Part shown: piece by piece, positions 45,761 to 55,360 of the stretch | Layout: each line of letters begins with the position of its first letter | Position numbering within the stretch: the stretch's first letter is position 1 | NCBI GenBank assembly: GCA_051955985.1 | Contig: JBQCGD010000147.1 | Span: 1 to 64,000 of the forward strand | Direction of reading: 5' to 3' | Length of the DNA stretch: 64,000 nucleotides | From: DATKPA01 sp051955985 | GTDB taxonomy: Bacteria > Planctomycetota > Phycisphaerae > WQYP01 | Translations under genes and position numbers: made by a program | Notes under the pieces: model-generated | What the model was told of the DNA's origin: nothing | Database searches by the model: none | What the model saw: the letters and a program-made list of their open reading frames with translations, nothing else

Positions 45761-46492
45761 ATGGTCCCAGCGGTTTCCAACCCCTTCTCTCCCATTGCCT
45801 GGCTGAACTGGTTTCTGATTCACTTCACTTACGTCGCCCTCGTCCTGCTGCTCCTCCTGGCCGGAACCGGTCTGCCGCTGCCTGAGGATATTCCCCTCCT
45901 CACCGGCGGTTACCTCTGCAGCCAGCACGGGCCCATTGCCACCGCCAACCTCGAGGATACCGACGGCGACGGCCACCCCGATCGCCACCCGCGCCGCGTG
46001 CCGGACCTCTACCTCATGATGGTCGCCGGCATGATCGGCGTCCTCGCCGGTGATTCCATCGTCTTCTCCATCGGACGCAAAGGACTTGAGTCCAACAGCT
46101 TCGTCGCCCGGCACCTCCGCAAGGTCATGCATTCCAAGCGGCGGGCAAAAGTGGAGCGGCATTTTGCCCGGCACGGAAACCTCACCGTTTTCGCCGGACG
46201 CTTCATGCCCGGGGCCCGGTCCCTCATCTTCGCCTTCGCCGGGCTCTCCAAGATGTCCTACGCCCGCTTCATCCTCATTGATGGAATCGCCGCCGGGATC
46301 TCCGTGCCCATCTTCATCTTCCTGGGATATTACTTCGCCGCCGAATTCAACGAGATGCTGCAGTTCATCCACCGGGTTAAGCACATCGCCATTCCCTGTG
46401 CCCTCGTCGTCATCGTCGGGCTCGTCGCCATCTACATCGTCCGGAAACGCCGGGCCGGTGCCGCTGCCGCTGCCGGTGCGGCGAATCCCTGA
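45761..46492 (+). CDS. DedA-family membrane protein with calcium-type loop insertion
   Basis: A 243-residue DedA/VTT-domain protein: LLAGTGLPLPEDIPLLTGG (the re-entrant proline-rich motif, ~33-50), AGDSIVFSIGR, and GRFMPGARSLIFAFAG with the conserved F/GRF...P/G..R motif. DedA proteins act in lipid carrier or phospholipid recycling. Between the first and second halves (residues ~64-82) an extra hydrophilic loop carries DTDGDGHPD, a thrombospondin-3/dockerin-like calcium-binding motif not typical of this family. ATG 45761 is used; upstream is a ~140-base spacer. Confidence 0.88.
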   Translation: MVPAVSNPFSPIAWLNWFLIHFTYVALVLLLLLAGTGLPLPEDIPLLTGGYLCSQHGPIATANLEDTDGDGHPDRHPRRVPDLYLMMVAGMIGVLAGDSIVFSIGRKGLESNSFVARHLRKVMHSKRRAKVERHFARHGNLTVFAGRFMPGARSLIFAFAGLSKMSYARFILIDGIAAGISVPIFIFLGYYFAAEFNEMLQFIHRVKHIAIPCALVVIVGLVAIYIVRKRRAGAAAAAGAANP

Positions 46493-46574
46493 ACCCCGTC
46501 CCGCCGGCCACCGACCCCCTCTCACTTCCAATTGTGAACGTCCCACCCCCGCCCCTTCCCAGCAATCGCGCTTC

Positions 46575-46603
46575 TTGACAGGGGGGGAGCACGGGTCTAA
46601 AAG
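46575..46603 (+). promoter_or_regulatory. Sigma-70-type promoter of the mlaE-like gene
   Basis: A consensus TTGACA (46575-46580) and TAAAAG (46598-46603) with a 17-bp spacer, ~30 bases before the GTG start. Confidence 0.6.
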
Positions 46604-46634
46604 CATTTGAACACTGCACCTGCCTGGAGCCTGT

Positions 46635-47450
46635 GTGAATCCGGTTGAAACTCTTGGAGAGCATGGCATTGCCGGCGTCGAGGCGCTTGGCAACTACACG
46701 CGCTTCGTGGGACAGATTTTCTACTGGCTCTTCCGCGGGCCGGGCAAATTCGCCCGCCGCCAGTTGTACACCCAGATGTACGAGATCGGCACCCTCTCCA
46801 TCCCCGTCGTCATGATCACCGGCGCCTTCATCGGCATGGTCCTCGCCATCGAAGCCTTCCCCCAGTTCCAGGCCATCGGCCTCGAGAACCACATCGGCTC
46901 CGTTATCAACATCTCCGTCGTCAAGCAGATCGGCCCCGTCCTCACCGCCGTCATGCTCGCCGGACGGGTAGGGGGGGCATTGACCGCCGAACTCGGAACC
47001 ATGAAGGTCACTGAACAAATCGACGCCCTCCGCGCCATGGCCACCGACCCCATCCGCGCCCTCGTGCTGCCCCGCTTCGTGGCCTGCGTCCTCATGATGG
47101 GCCCACTCACCATTTTCTCCGATGCCGTCGGCATGTGGGGCGGGTGGTTCATCGCCGTCAAGGTCTCCGGCGTCGACAACGCCCAATACTGGGATTTCAC
47201 CCGCACGTCGCTCGACCTCTACACCATCAACACCGGCTTCCTCAAGGCGATTTTCTTCGGCTGCGCCATCGCCTCCATCTCCTGCTACAAAGGCTTCAAC
47301 TGCGGTGCCGGGGCCCAGGGCGTCGGCAAGGCCTGCACCGAGGCATTCGTCGCCTCCTTCATCACAATTCTCGTGATGAACTTCTTCATCGCCATGGGTA
47401 TGAACTCCATTTACACCCAGCTCTGGCCCAACACCGGCAGCATTTTCTGA
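46635..47450 (+). CDS. MlaE-like ABC permease (lipid transport)
   Basis: A 271-residue permease of the MlaE/Ttg2B family with five or six spans. Signature regions include GQIFYWLFRGP, GAFIGMVLAIE, VLTAVMLAGRVGGALTAELGTMKVTEQIDAL and the MGPLTIFSDAVG segment. It would move phospholipids between membranes together with the ATPase encoded next. A GTG start at 46635 with GGAG upstream is used. No MlaD-type substrate-binding gene lies nearby. Confidence 0.92.
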   Translation: MNPVETLGEHGIAGVEALGNYTRFVGQIFYWLFRGPGKFARRQLYTQMYEIGTLSIPVVMITGAFIGMVLAIEAFPQFQAIGLENHIGSVINISVVKQIGPVLTAVMLAGRVGGALTAELGTMKVTEQIDALRAMATDPIRALVLPRFVACVLMMGPLTIFSDAVGMWGGWFIAVKVSGVDNAQYWDFTRTSLDLYTINTGFLKAIFFGCAIASISCYKGFNCGAGAQGVGKACTEAFVASFITILVMNFFIAMGMNSIYTQLWPNTGSIF

Positions 47451-47562
47451 CCGGCCCGGCGCCACCCCACGCCAGCGCCGCCAAATCCCGCAAAATCCCC
47501 TCCGCGGCAGGCGGTGCTATAATGATCGGTTTGTGTTCTTGTTGGCTTTCTCACGGAATGCA

Positions 47563-48393
47563 ATGACGGCGCCCAGCATCAACGTTCCTCCACCGGCCGC
47601 GAACTTCGCTCACCCGACGCACATCCACCTCGAAAATATTCACAAGCGCTTCGGCAAACTCGTGGTCCTCGATGGCGTCACCCTCAACATCCCGGAACGT
47701 GAATCCGTCGTCGTCCTCGGCCCCTCCGGCACCGGCAAATCCGTCCTCCTCAAACACATCGTCGGGCTCCTCCGACCCGATGCCGGCGAGGTCTATTTCC
47801 GCAACCAGCGGATCGACCAGATGAACGAACGCCAGTTGGAACCCATCCGCCAGCGATTTGGCTTCCTCTTCCAGCAGTCCGCCCTCTTCGATTCGTTCAA
47901 CGTCTACGAAAACGTCGCCTTCCCCCTCCGCGAACACACCGATTTCAAAGAGCCCCAGATCGCCGACCGCGTGGCCCACAAACTCGCCATGGTCGGGCTC
48001 GAAGGAACCCAGAAGAAGATGCCCGCCGAACTCTCCGGCGGCATGCGAAAACGCGTGGCCCTCGCCCGCGCCATCGCCCTCGAACCCGAAGTAGTCCTCT
48101 ACGACGAACCCACCACCGGGCTCGATCCCATCCGCTCAGACGTCATCAACGAACTGATCCTCAAATTAAACGACGAACTCCACGTCACCTCCGTCGTGGT
48201 CACGCACGACATGACCTCCGCCTTCAAGGTCGCCGACCGCATGATCATGCTCTCCGGCGGCAAGGTCATCGCCGAGGGCAAGCCGGACGAGATTCGCCAC
48301 TCGTCCAACGAAGAAGTGCAGCGCTTCGTCCAGGGAAAAGCGACGCCCGAGGAACTCGCCGCCCTCCATCGGGAGCCGCGGGAGAGGAAATGA
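47563..48393 (+). CDS. MlaF-like ABC ATPase
   Basis: A 276-residue ATPase with GPSGTGKS (Walker A), LSGGMRKR (signature), VVLYDEPTTGLD (Walker B) and VTHDM (H-loop). GMRKR-type signatures are characteristic of the MlaF/Ttg2A family. It is the partner of the preceding permease, 112 bases upstream. ATG 47563 is chosen over GTG 47533 because family homology starts there. Confidence 0.92.
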   Translation: MTAPSINVPPPAANFAHPTHIHLENIHKRFGKLVVLDGVTLNIPERESVVVLGPSGTGKSVLLKHIVGLLRPDAGEVYFRNQRIDQMNERQLEPIRQRFGFLFQQSALFDSFNVYENVAFPLREHTDFKEPQIADRVAHKLAMVGLEGTQKKMPAELSGGMRKRVALARAIALEPEVVLYDEPTTGLDPIRSDVINELILKLNDELHVTSVVVTHDMTSAFKVADRMIMLSGGKVIAEGKPDEIRHSSNEEVQRFVQGKATPEELAALHREPRERK

Positions 48394-48465
48394 TGCGGCG
48401 GAGTGATGGCGCGCCGGCCGTCTCCGGGGTGAGCCGTAAGGAGCTCTTTCCTCTACAATCCTGCC

Positions 48466-49728
48466 ATGATCCTCGCCTGTTTAATTCTCGCGGCGCTCGC
48501 CGCGGCGTTCTGGCTCGTCGTGCTCGCGTTGCCCGGCCAGCGCGCATCTGCCAGGTTCGTCTACAACGTGGGCGATTCCCCGGCGAAGTTGAACGGAATC
48601 GTGCCTGACGACGACGTGCGCGCCACCTACGCGGGAGACCCGCCCAACTGGCCAAGCGTCACCGTCATCGTCCCCGGCCGCAACGAAGGCCATATCCTCG
48701 CCCGCACCCTCGGCTCCCTCTGCGAAATGGATTACCCCAACTACCGCGTCGTCTTCGTCGATGACCAATCCACCGACAACACCCGCGCCGTCTGCGAAGA
48801 ACTCCAGCGCCGGCACCGCCACCTCACCGTCATCCACAACACCACCCCGCCCCGCGACGGCTGGGTCGGAAAGCCCTGGGCCGTCCACCAGGCCGAGCCG
48901 CACATGCACGACGCCGACTACCTCCTCTTCACCGATTCCGACCTCGTCTTCCATTCGCAATGCTTGTCCCAGATGGTCCGCCTCGCCCTCCACCGACGAA
49001 CCGATATCGCCAGTTGCCTCCCCGCCCTCATCTACGAATCCCTCGGCGAACTCCTCGGCATTCTCCCCGCGATGGTGCTTATCAACCTCCGCCTCTCCCT
49101 TTACGCCAGCAACAACCCCGCACGAAAGGAAGCCCTCGTCGCCGGCGGATTCCTCCTCGCCCGGCGCACCAGCTACGAAGCCCTCGGCGGACATGCCGCC
49201 GTCCGCGGACAGGTGATCGAGGACATCGCCCTCGGCAAAACCGCCAAATCCAAAGGCTTCCGCGTCTTCACCGCCTGCACGCAGACGCTCTACACCGCCC
49301 GCATGTACGAGGGGTGGTACGACGCCTACCGCGGACTCAAGAAAAATGCCTACGCTGGCGTCGATTACCGCCCCTCCCTCATCGTCCCCACGGTCGTACT
49401 CTTTCTCGCCGCCGGAGTGCTGGTGCCGCTCTATCTGTTCGCCGGCGTGTATTGGTGGATCACCTGGCCGACCGTGCTCACGTTCTTCCTCTGCGGTGCG
49501 GCCATCCTGGTGAACCTCCTCCTGTTCACCGCCGGCGCCCACGGCGCAGCAATCCTCGGCATCCCCAGGCGCGTCGCGCTCTGGCTCCCCGCCGGTTTCG
49601 CTTTCTACCTCGCTGTCTTCCTCGGTTCCGTCCGCGATTTCTACAGCGGCGGCAATGAATGGGCGGGACGAAAAATCCAATCGCGCCACGTGCAGTCGCT
49701 CGCCGAAGTCGGCGAACACACCGAGTGA
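48466..49728 (+). CDS. GT2-family membrane glycosyltransferase (HpnB-like)
   Basis: A 420-residue protein: an N-terminal span, a GT2 domain (~65-300; VTVIVPGRNEGHILARTL, VDDQSTDNT, TDSDLVF with the metal-binding DxD, then the QVIEDIALG region with its ED pair), and three or four C-terminal spans. WVGKPWAVHQA and the overall length match the HpnB/hopene-associated and carotenoid-type GT2 family. The start at 48466 is ~70 bases after the MlaF-like gene. It may act on a hopanoid or other lipid; no hopanoid cyclase is in the window. Confidence 0.85.
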   Translation: MILACLILAALAAAFWLVVLALPGQRASARFVYNVGDSPAKLNGIVPDDDVRATYAGDPPNWPSVTVIVPGRNEGHILARTLGSLCEMDYPNYRVVFVDDQSTDNTRAVCEELQRRHRHLTVIHNTTPPRDGWVGKPWAVHQAEPHMHDADYLLFTDSDLVFHSQCLSQMVRLALHRRTDIASCLPALIYESLGELLGILPAMVLINLRLSLYASNNPARKEALVAGGFLLARRTSYEALGGHAAVRGQVIEDIALGKTAKSKGFRVFTACTQTLYTARMYEGWYDAYRGLKKNAYAGVDYRPSLIVPTVVLFLAAGVLVPLYLFAGVYWWITWPTVLTFFLCGAAILVNLLLFTAGAHGAAILGIPRRVALWLPAGFAFYLAVFLGSVRDFYSGGNEWAGRKIQSRHVQSLAEVGEHTE

Positions 49729-49746
49729 CCCACCCCCAATCCCCGT

Positions 49747-51924
49747 TTACAGGTGCCAGTCCGGCGTCGTCGAATCCAGCACCGCCCGCCAGATCCGCCC
49801 CACCACCGTCGTCCGGCGCACTTCGATCTCCCCGCGCCCCGTCATGCCGTCCGCAAGGAACCCCGCATTGTCCGGCAACGCAATGACCACCGTGCTGCGC
49901 CGGTTCGTCGATTTTACATCCCCGTTCGCGCCGGCTTTCACATCCACGTCCCCCTTGCTCGTGCTGGCAAGCGCCGGATGCAGCAACTGGTCCGACACCG
50001 TCGAACTCACCCGGCTCACGTTCGCATAAATCGCCTTCGCCGGGTTCGACCACAACCGGATCCGCACCGGCATCCCCGGCTTCACCATCGCCGCCTGCTG
50101 CTGCGGCAGACTGATCCGCGCTTCCAGTTCATCCGTTCGAATCACCCGGCAGATCTTCAATCCCGCTGGCACGTAGTTCCCCACGATCCGCTTCAGCGAC
50201 GTGTCCTGCACGATCACCCCGTCCACCGGCGCCCGCAGCGTCAAGTCATTGATCCGCTGCTTGATGAGGCCAATCTGCTCGTCATACGCCGCAATGGCCT
50301 TCTGCGCCGCGTCGATCGCCGCCGGCTGGTTCTTGTCCGCCGCGTTCCGCGCCTTGATCGCCTCCTGCTTCCGCTGGCTCATCGCCTGATCCAGCAGCGT
50401 CTGCAGCGATGGATCCCGCAATCTCAGGATCGGATCCCCCGCGTGCACCAGTTCCCCCGTGTCATGCTGCACGTTCTCGACGTACCCCGGCGTGCTCACA
50501 AACACCGGCTCATCCTGCTCGCTGAGCACCACCAGCGGTTCGCGAATCGCAAAACGCCACGGCATCAGCGCAATCATCACCAGCACCGCCACCCCCGCGA
50601 TCGCCGCCCCACCCATGTACGAAAGCCGCTTCTTGATGTCCCACCGCTGCTTCCACAGGAACTGCATCGTCTTGCCCAGCGGCCACAGCACCGTCAGCGC
50701 CACGTACAGAACCGCCAGGAATATCCCGATCGGCCCCAGCCCGAACTGATCAAAGAAGTAGCACAGCAGCGTGATCACCCCGAAGATCACCACCCACCGA
50801 TACACCGCCGACGCGATCGCATAGCTCACCAGCCACTTCGCTCGCTTCTGGTCCGGCGGCATCTCCGGCTTCGTGCCCAGCAGGTACTTCTGCAGGTAGC
50901 ACCCGACCAGCTCCCGCCCCTTCGTCATCAGGTTCGGAATCTCCAGGAGGTCCGCAAGAAAGTAATAACCGTCGTACCGCAGCAGCGGGTTCGCATTGAA
51001 AAACAGCGTCGCAACCGAGCACGAAATCATTACGTTCAGCGCAATCTGGTTCAGCAGCCCGTCCGTCGGCGTGTACAGCCACACGAACGTGGCCAGCGCC
51101 GCGATCACGAGCTCCACCAGGATCCCCCCCGCGTTGATCCACAGCCGCGCCGCGCGGGACGGAATCATCCACGCGTCCGACGTGTCGCAGTAAAACGACG
51201 GCGTGATCACAAACAGCATCACGCCCATGTTCGAAACCTCGCCCCCGAAATGCTTCGCCGCCAACCCGTGGCCGAACTCGTGGAAAATCTTCGTGACGAT
51301 GAACACGCAATACAGGACGAACAGGTTCTGCACCGAAAGCAAATTGTACGGCAGGTTCGCCAGCCGGTCCGTGTTCATCAGCACGTTCCAGAGCGCGATC
51401 AGCACCAGCAGGATCGACCCGATCCCCGTCGCCGGATGGAAGATCACCTTCCCGATCGTGTCATCCATCGCCTTCAGCAGGCGATCCGGATGAAACACCG
51501 GCACCTTGAAAAACAGGAAATTCTGCGCCAGCTCCAGCACCTTGCGCCGCTTTGCCGCGGCACGCCGCTTCGTCAGCCACTCCGCATGCCCCAGCCCCTC
51601 GCCCACCAGCAGGTGCGCCTCATGCAGCATCCCCACAAACCGCAGCACGTCCTGTACCGAAAGCTGTGTCTCCGGAAACTGCTGCTGCAGCAGACCCAGC
51701 AGGTCCCGCGCCGTCCGCTTCCCGTCGAACTGCTTGATCAGGAAATGCTCCACCGGCTGCAGGCGGAAATACCGCAGCGTCACCGGATCCTTGATCACGA
51801 AACAAAGCTGCCCGTAAAACAACTGCGGACTGATCAGCAGATCCGCCCGCAACGGCGAAATCGCCCGATCCGCCGGCTCCGCGCCCACCGCCACCCGATA
51901 TTCTTTAGCTTCTTCACGCCGCAT
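49747..51924 (-). CDS. PqqD-like / M50 site-2-protease-like / HlyD fusion membrane protein
   Basis: A 725-residue protein. Residues ~20-110 resemble a PqqD/winged-helix RRE domain (LLISPQLFYGQLCFVIKDP). Next is an M50-type membrane region with HEFGH (His215, Glu216, His219) and the second metal motif NPLLRYDGYY (~308). Then further spans follow, and a HlyD-like biotinyl-lipoyl hairpin with a long coiled coil (~470-640), ending in a beta domain. The M50 part may be an intramembrane protease or an inactive membrane anchor. It is encoded 85 bases after the GAF-HlyD gene and shares the secretion-adaptor architecture. Confidence 0.85.
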   Translation of the reverse strand: MRREEAKEYRVAVGAEPADRAISPLRADLLISPQLFYGQLCFVIKDPVTLRYFRLQPVEHFLIKQFDGKRTARDLLGLLQQQFPETQLSVQDVLRFVGMLHEAHLLVGEGLGHAEWLTKRRAAAKRRKVLELAQNFLFFKVPVFHPDRLLKAMDDTIGKVIFHPATGIGSILLVLIALWNVLMNTDRLANLPYNLLSVQNLFVLYCVFIVTKIFHEFGHGLAAKHFGGEVSNMGVMLFVITPSFYCDTSDAWMIPSRAARLWINAGGILVELVIAALATFVWLYTPTDGLLNQIALNVMISCSVATLFFNANPLLRYDGYYFLADLLEIPNLMTKGRELVGCYLQKYLLGTKPEMPPDQKRAKWLVSYAIASAVYRWVVIFGVITLLCYFFDQFGLGPIGIFLAVLYVALTVLWPLGKTMQFLWKQRWDIKKRLSYMGGAAIAGVAVLVMIALMPWRFAIREPLVVLSEQDEPVFVSTPGYVENVQHDTGELVHAGDPILRLRDPSLQTLLDQAMSQRKQEAIKARNAADKNQPAAIDAAQKAIAAYDEQIGLIKQRINDLTLRAPVDGVIVQDTSLKRIVGNYVPAGLKICRVIRTDELEARISLPQQQAAMVKPGMPVRIRLWSNPAKAIYANVSRVSSTVSDQLLHPALASTSKGDVDVKAGANGDVKSTNRRSTVVIALPDNAGFLADGMTGRGEIEVRRTTVVGRIWRAVLDSTTPDWHL

Positions 51925-51942
51925 GGAAAGAAATCCGATCAG

Positions 51943-51997
51943 TCGTTTCGTGGTCCTCGGGCCGTCAGGCCCTTCCGTGCTCTTCGTGTTGCCGTGA
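51943..51997. repeat. TTCGTGGTC-type word repeat between two adaptor genes
   Basis: Degenerate words TTTCGTGGTCC, CCTTCCGTGC and CTCTTCGTGTT recur over ~55 bases, flanking a GGGCC/GGCCC hairpin. This belongs to the same type as 60431-60560. Confidence 0.5.
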
Positions 51998-52009
51998 TGG
52001 CGGATACCG

Positions 52010-54037
52010 TCAGAACAACAGCGTCATCCGCAGCAGCCGCATCGGGCCGCGCAGCCATTGCGTCGCAAGCGCCTTTTTCCCGAGGTGAATCTTCGCACGC
52101 CCCGTAATGCCGCTCATCCGCAAATCGTTCGGCAGGCTCGCTGGATCCAGCTTCACCTGCAGCCGGAACACGTTCGCATTGTTCGCCTGCTGCAACGCCG
52201 GCAGCAGCGTCGCTATCCCCTTCGCGTGCACCTCATACTTCTGGTCCGGCCACGGACGCAGAATGTACTCAATCTCAATCCCCTGGTCCGGCCGGCCATC
52301 CGCAATCGCCGTCCGCGTCGCCTTCTCCAGCGCCCCGCGCACCGCCGCCACTTCGCTCTCCGGCACATCCACCACCAGCTCCCAGTCCGAAAAGCTCGCA
52401 ATGTCCATCAGCGGCTCGCTCTTCTTCGGCGTGCTCCACCGCTTCTGCTCCACGTTCTCCGTCAGCACCGTCCCCTCGATCGGGCTCCACACCGTGCACT
52501 GGTCGATCTGGTGGTCGATCAGCTTGATCTGCTGGTTCACTTCGTCCAGTTCGCTCTGCGCCACCGCGATCTTCGGCAAATCCCCCTTCCGCTGCGCATC
52601 CTTCAGCTCCGCCTGCACCTGCCCCATCTTCCCCATCGCTTCCGCACGCTGCTGGATCAGGTCCGTCGGATCAAACTTCGCCAGCGGCTTCGGCGGCTCC
52701 CCGCTCGGCGTCCGCTGGTTCTTCATATACACGTGCTCGCCCGCACGCACCGGCACGTCGATCAGCCGCTCCTCCATCGGCGCGACTATCGACAACTGCG
52801 AACTCGGCCGGATCTGGCAGTCCGCCTTGATCGAAAAATCAAACGGTATCACCCCGATGATCGCGATCAGCAGCACGATCGCCCCCGCGATCGACAGCGT
52901 CATCGTCCGCTTCGTCCCCGCCGGCTGCCGCCACAACGCCCGGATCGCATGGAACGTCTTCAGGAACGGCACAGATTCGATTTCCGCCGCGTTCGCCACG
53001 CTCGTCGCACACAGCCGCGTCACTTCCGACAGCAGGTTCACGTGCGCCTGCGCCTTTTCCGTCGTCTCATATTCCGCGACAAGCACCCCCAGCACCGGCG
53101 CCGCCGGATCGTCGCTCTTGATCGGGGCCGCGAGAAACGCGCTGAATTCCGTCGCTTCAAAATACGCCGAGGCCGCATCCTGCAGCGCCGGATCGCTCAC
53201 CAGCTGCTTTGCCGCCTCGCGGTCCAGGATCACCGGCGACTGCCGGTCCCGCACATAATCAAAAATCAGCCGCTGCACCTGGAAAACGTGCGCCCGCTTG
53301 TTCGGTTCATCCACGTTCGAAACCGCGACCACCTTCTTCCGCAGCCGCGGATACAGCTCCACCGTCACCCGGTCCGCTCCCATCACGTCCCGCGCCAGGT
53401 TCGAAATGTCGATCGCCACCTGCCCCACGAACAAATGCTTGTGCACCTGCTCCGCAAACCGTACCAGCTTGTTGCTCGTCCCCCGGTCTTTTTCCATCAA
53501 CTGCAGGTGCCGCTCCGCCAGCGACTGCTCCGCCATCCCCACCATCCGGATTAGAAAATTCAGGTACGTCCGGTGCAGATCGTTCACCGACGGCGGCGGT
53601 GGCGGAACCGCCATCATCAGCACCATCGCCACCTTCCCGTGCAGCTTCATCGGCACATACAGAAGCTCGAACGGCGAAGGGTTCTGCGGCGAATCAATCG
53701 CATCGTGTTCCAGGAAAAACGCCGGCACGATCAGCGGCTTCGCTTCCCGCGCACACCGCCGCACCGCCGTCATCACCCCCGGAATAATCGTCTCCCCCAC
53801 CATCAATTGCATCGCCGCAAGTTGATGCTCCAGCACCAGCTCCGCCCGCTCCGGCTGCTCCGTCACCCACACCGCCGCGCCCCCCGCCTTCAACGCCTCC
53901 CCGCTGATGCGAACCATTTCCGCCAGCAGGTGATCGCTTTCCGGTTTCGCTTCGATGATCTTCGCCAATCCCGCCACAGCCTGCTGCAGCAGCATCGCCA
54001 GATCCGGGTTCGGCAAGGTTACGGTCAAGGACATCAT
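52010..54037 (-). CDS. GAF-domain / HlyD-type membrane fusion protein
   Basis: A ~675-residue protein. Two GAF-like sensor regions (~20-160 and ~190-350) precede one span (~378-398, TMTLSIAGAIVLLIAIIGVIP) and a HlyD-type periplasmic adaptor with lipoyl and coiled-coil segments (KADCQIRPSSQLSIVAP, VNQQIKLIDHQIDQ, VWSPIEGTVLTEN). Fusion of cytoplasmic sensor domains to an adaptor is unusual. ATG 54037 or 54034 follows AGGTGG; longer frames to 54088 lack support. It partners the M50-HlyD protein encoded downstream. Confidence 0.82.
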   Translation of the reverse strand: MMSLTVTLPNPDLAMLLQQAVAGLAKIIEAKPESDHLLAEMVRISGEALKAGGAAVWVTEQPERAELVLEHQLAAMQLMVGETIIPGVMTAVRRCAREAKPLIVPAFFLEHDAIDSPQNPSPFELLYVPMKLHGKVAMVLMMAVPPPPPSVNDLHRTYLNFLIRMVGMAEQSLAERHLQLMEKDRGTSNKLVRFAEQVHKHLFVGQVAIDISNLARDVMGADRVTVELYPRLRKKVVAVSNVDEPNKRAHVFQVQRLIFDYVRDRQSPVILDREAAKQLVSDPALQDAASAYFEATEFSAFLAAPIKSDDPAAPVLGVLVAEYETTEKAQAHVNLLSEVTRLCATSVANAAEIESVPFLKTFHAIRALWRQPAGTKRTMTLSIAGAIVLLIAIIGVIPFDFSIKADCQIRPSSQLSIVAPMEERLIDVPVRAGEHVYMKNQRTPSGEPPKPLAKFDPTDLIQQRAEAMGKMGQVQAELKDAQRKGDLPKIAVAQSELDEVNQQIKLIDHQIDQCTVWSPIEGTVLTENVEQKRWSTPKKSEPLMDIASFSDWELVVDVPESEVAAVRGALEKATRTAIADGRPDQGIEIEYILRPWPDQKYEVHAKGIATLLPALQQANNANVFRLQVKLDPASLPNDLRMSGITGRAKIHLGKKALATQWLRGPMRLLRMTLLF

Positions 54038-54336
54038 CCACCTGCGCGCTTGCGGAAAAACCGCTGCGCACCCGCAGCGGCTTCCCATGTTATCGGTACA
54101 TACAAGGGCCTACTTAACCAACCGGCAGCGGCCCGCCGAAAGTTCCCTCGCATTCCGGCACTTGCGAAATACCGGCAAAAAAGCGGACCATCCGTGCCGC
54201 CCGCCCGTCACGCAACCCGCAGTGCCAACAAAGGTAACCGCGGACTATAGGAGCCCCACCCAACCGAAGAAAGCACAGCCCGGCCGTAACACGGTCACGG
54301 TGCTGCAACCCATCGACAACTATCAGCGCGCATAAA

Positions 54337-54358
54337 AAACCGCGCCCCCGCGCGGTTT
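54337..54358 (-). terminator. Rho-independent terminator of the pspA gene
   Basis: A perfect 9-bp stem AAACCGCGC/GCGCGGTTT with a CCCC loop. On the minus strand it is followed by TTTTTT (complement of 54334-54339). It lies just past the 3' end of pspA. Confidence 0.85.
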
Positions 54359-54367
54359 CATCGTTCC

Positions 54368-54395
54368 TGATTCGTCATGTGTAATTCGTCATTGC
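54368..54395. repeat. ATTCGTCAT word repeat at the 3' end of pspA
   Basis: GATTCGTCATG and TAATTCGTCATTG form two degenerate copies of one word between the terminator and the pspA stop. It is one of several short word repeats in this window. Confidence 0.45.
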
Positions 54396-55162
54396 GTCTT
54401 CGCCCCTTCCGTCGTCGCCGCCGGCCCGATATCCTTCGCCGCCGTCGGCGCGTTCGCATCCACCGCAGGCGCCGGCCCCGCAGAAATCCCCTGCGACGCC
54501 AGAAAGTCCGCCAGCGCATTCTGCTCCAGCGCCTTCCGTTCGTTCTCCTTCTCCTGCAGCACCCCCGTATCGATCATGTCCTTCGCCAGCCGCGCCTTCC
54601 CCGCCGACGCCTCGTACCGCTTGTTCAGCACATCCTCCACCGTCTTCATCGTGTCCCCCATGTCCCCGACCTTGAACGCAACATTATTCAGCGCGCTCGC
54701 CGCCTCCGCCTGCGCCTCCTTCACCCGCACGTTCGAAAGCTGGTTCTCCAGCTTGCGGATCTTGTCCTCAAACTCCTTCTGCGCGATCTTCGCCTGCCAC
54801 AAATTGTTCTGATACGCCTCTTCCGTCTCCGAAAGCTCCGCTTTGTCATGCTCCAGATCCGTCTTCAGCTCCTGCAGCTCCCGCGCCAACGATCCCGCCA
54901 GGTCCATGTTCCCCGCGCGGTGATTCGCCAGTATCCGCGTCTCGAGCTCCTTCGACTTGTCCGTCTTCACCCGGATCTGCGACTTCAATCGCTCCGCGAT
55001 CCCCGCCATCCGCGCCAGCGCCTGGTTGTACAGCGTCATCTTGCTCCGGAAATCCTGCTTCGCCGCTTCCATCAGCGCCTCGGGATTCCGTTCCTCCAGC
55101 CCCCCGACAAAGAGGCCGAAGAACCCGCGTATAAGCCGACCGATCCGGGAAAAGAACGCCAT
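54389..55162 (-). CDS. pspA: PspA/IM30-family membrane-stress protein
   Basis: A 257-residue protein. The N-terminal amphipathic helix and FFGLFVGGLEERNPEAL (family hallmark) are followed by a long coiled coil (~30-220) with KSQIRVKTDKSKELE and NHRAGNMDLAGSLARELQ, and a Pro/Ala-rich tail. PspA/IM30 proteins bind stressed membranes and form ESCRT-III-like assemblies. It precedes the two HlyD-type genes on the same strand but has its own terminator. Confidence 0.92.
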   Translation of the reverse strand: MAFFSRIGRLIRGFFGLFVGGLEERNPEALMEAAKQDFRSKMTLYNQALARMAGIAERLKSQIRVKTDKSKELETRILANHRAGNMDLAGSLARELQELKTDLEHDKAELSETEEAYQNNLWQAKIAQKEFEDKIRKLENQLSNVRVKEAQAEAASALNNVAFKVGDMGDTMKTVEDVLNKRYEASAGKARLAKDMIDTGVLQEKENERKALEQNALADFLASQGISAGPAPAVDANAPTAAKDIGPAATTEGAKTQ

Positions 55163-55360
55163 CTTTCCTTCCTTTTCTGAATGCCGGGGACCTGCCTCTG
55201 GGGAAATGCCGTTTCATTGTCCGGCGCGCCCCCGAGCACGTCAAACAAATCCCCATTCCGGAAAAACACGCGTCGCCCACCGATCTCACCCGCAGAGAAA
55301 TCGCCCTCAATTTCCCTCCCCGCTACTCCGCAACACGCCTCCGCGGTTACACTTGACGCC

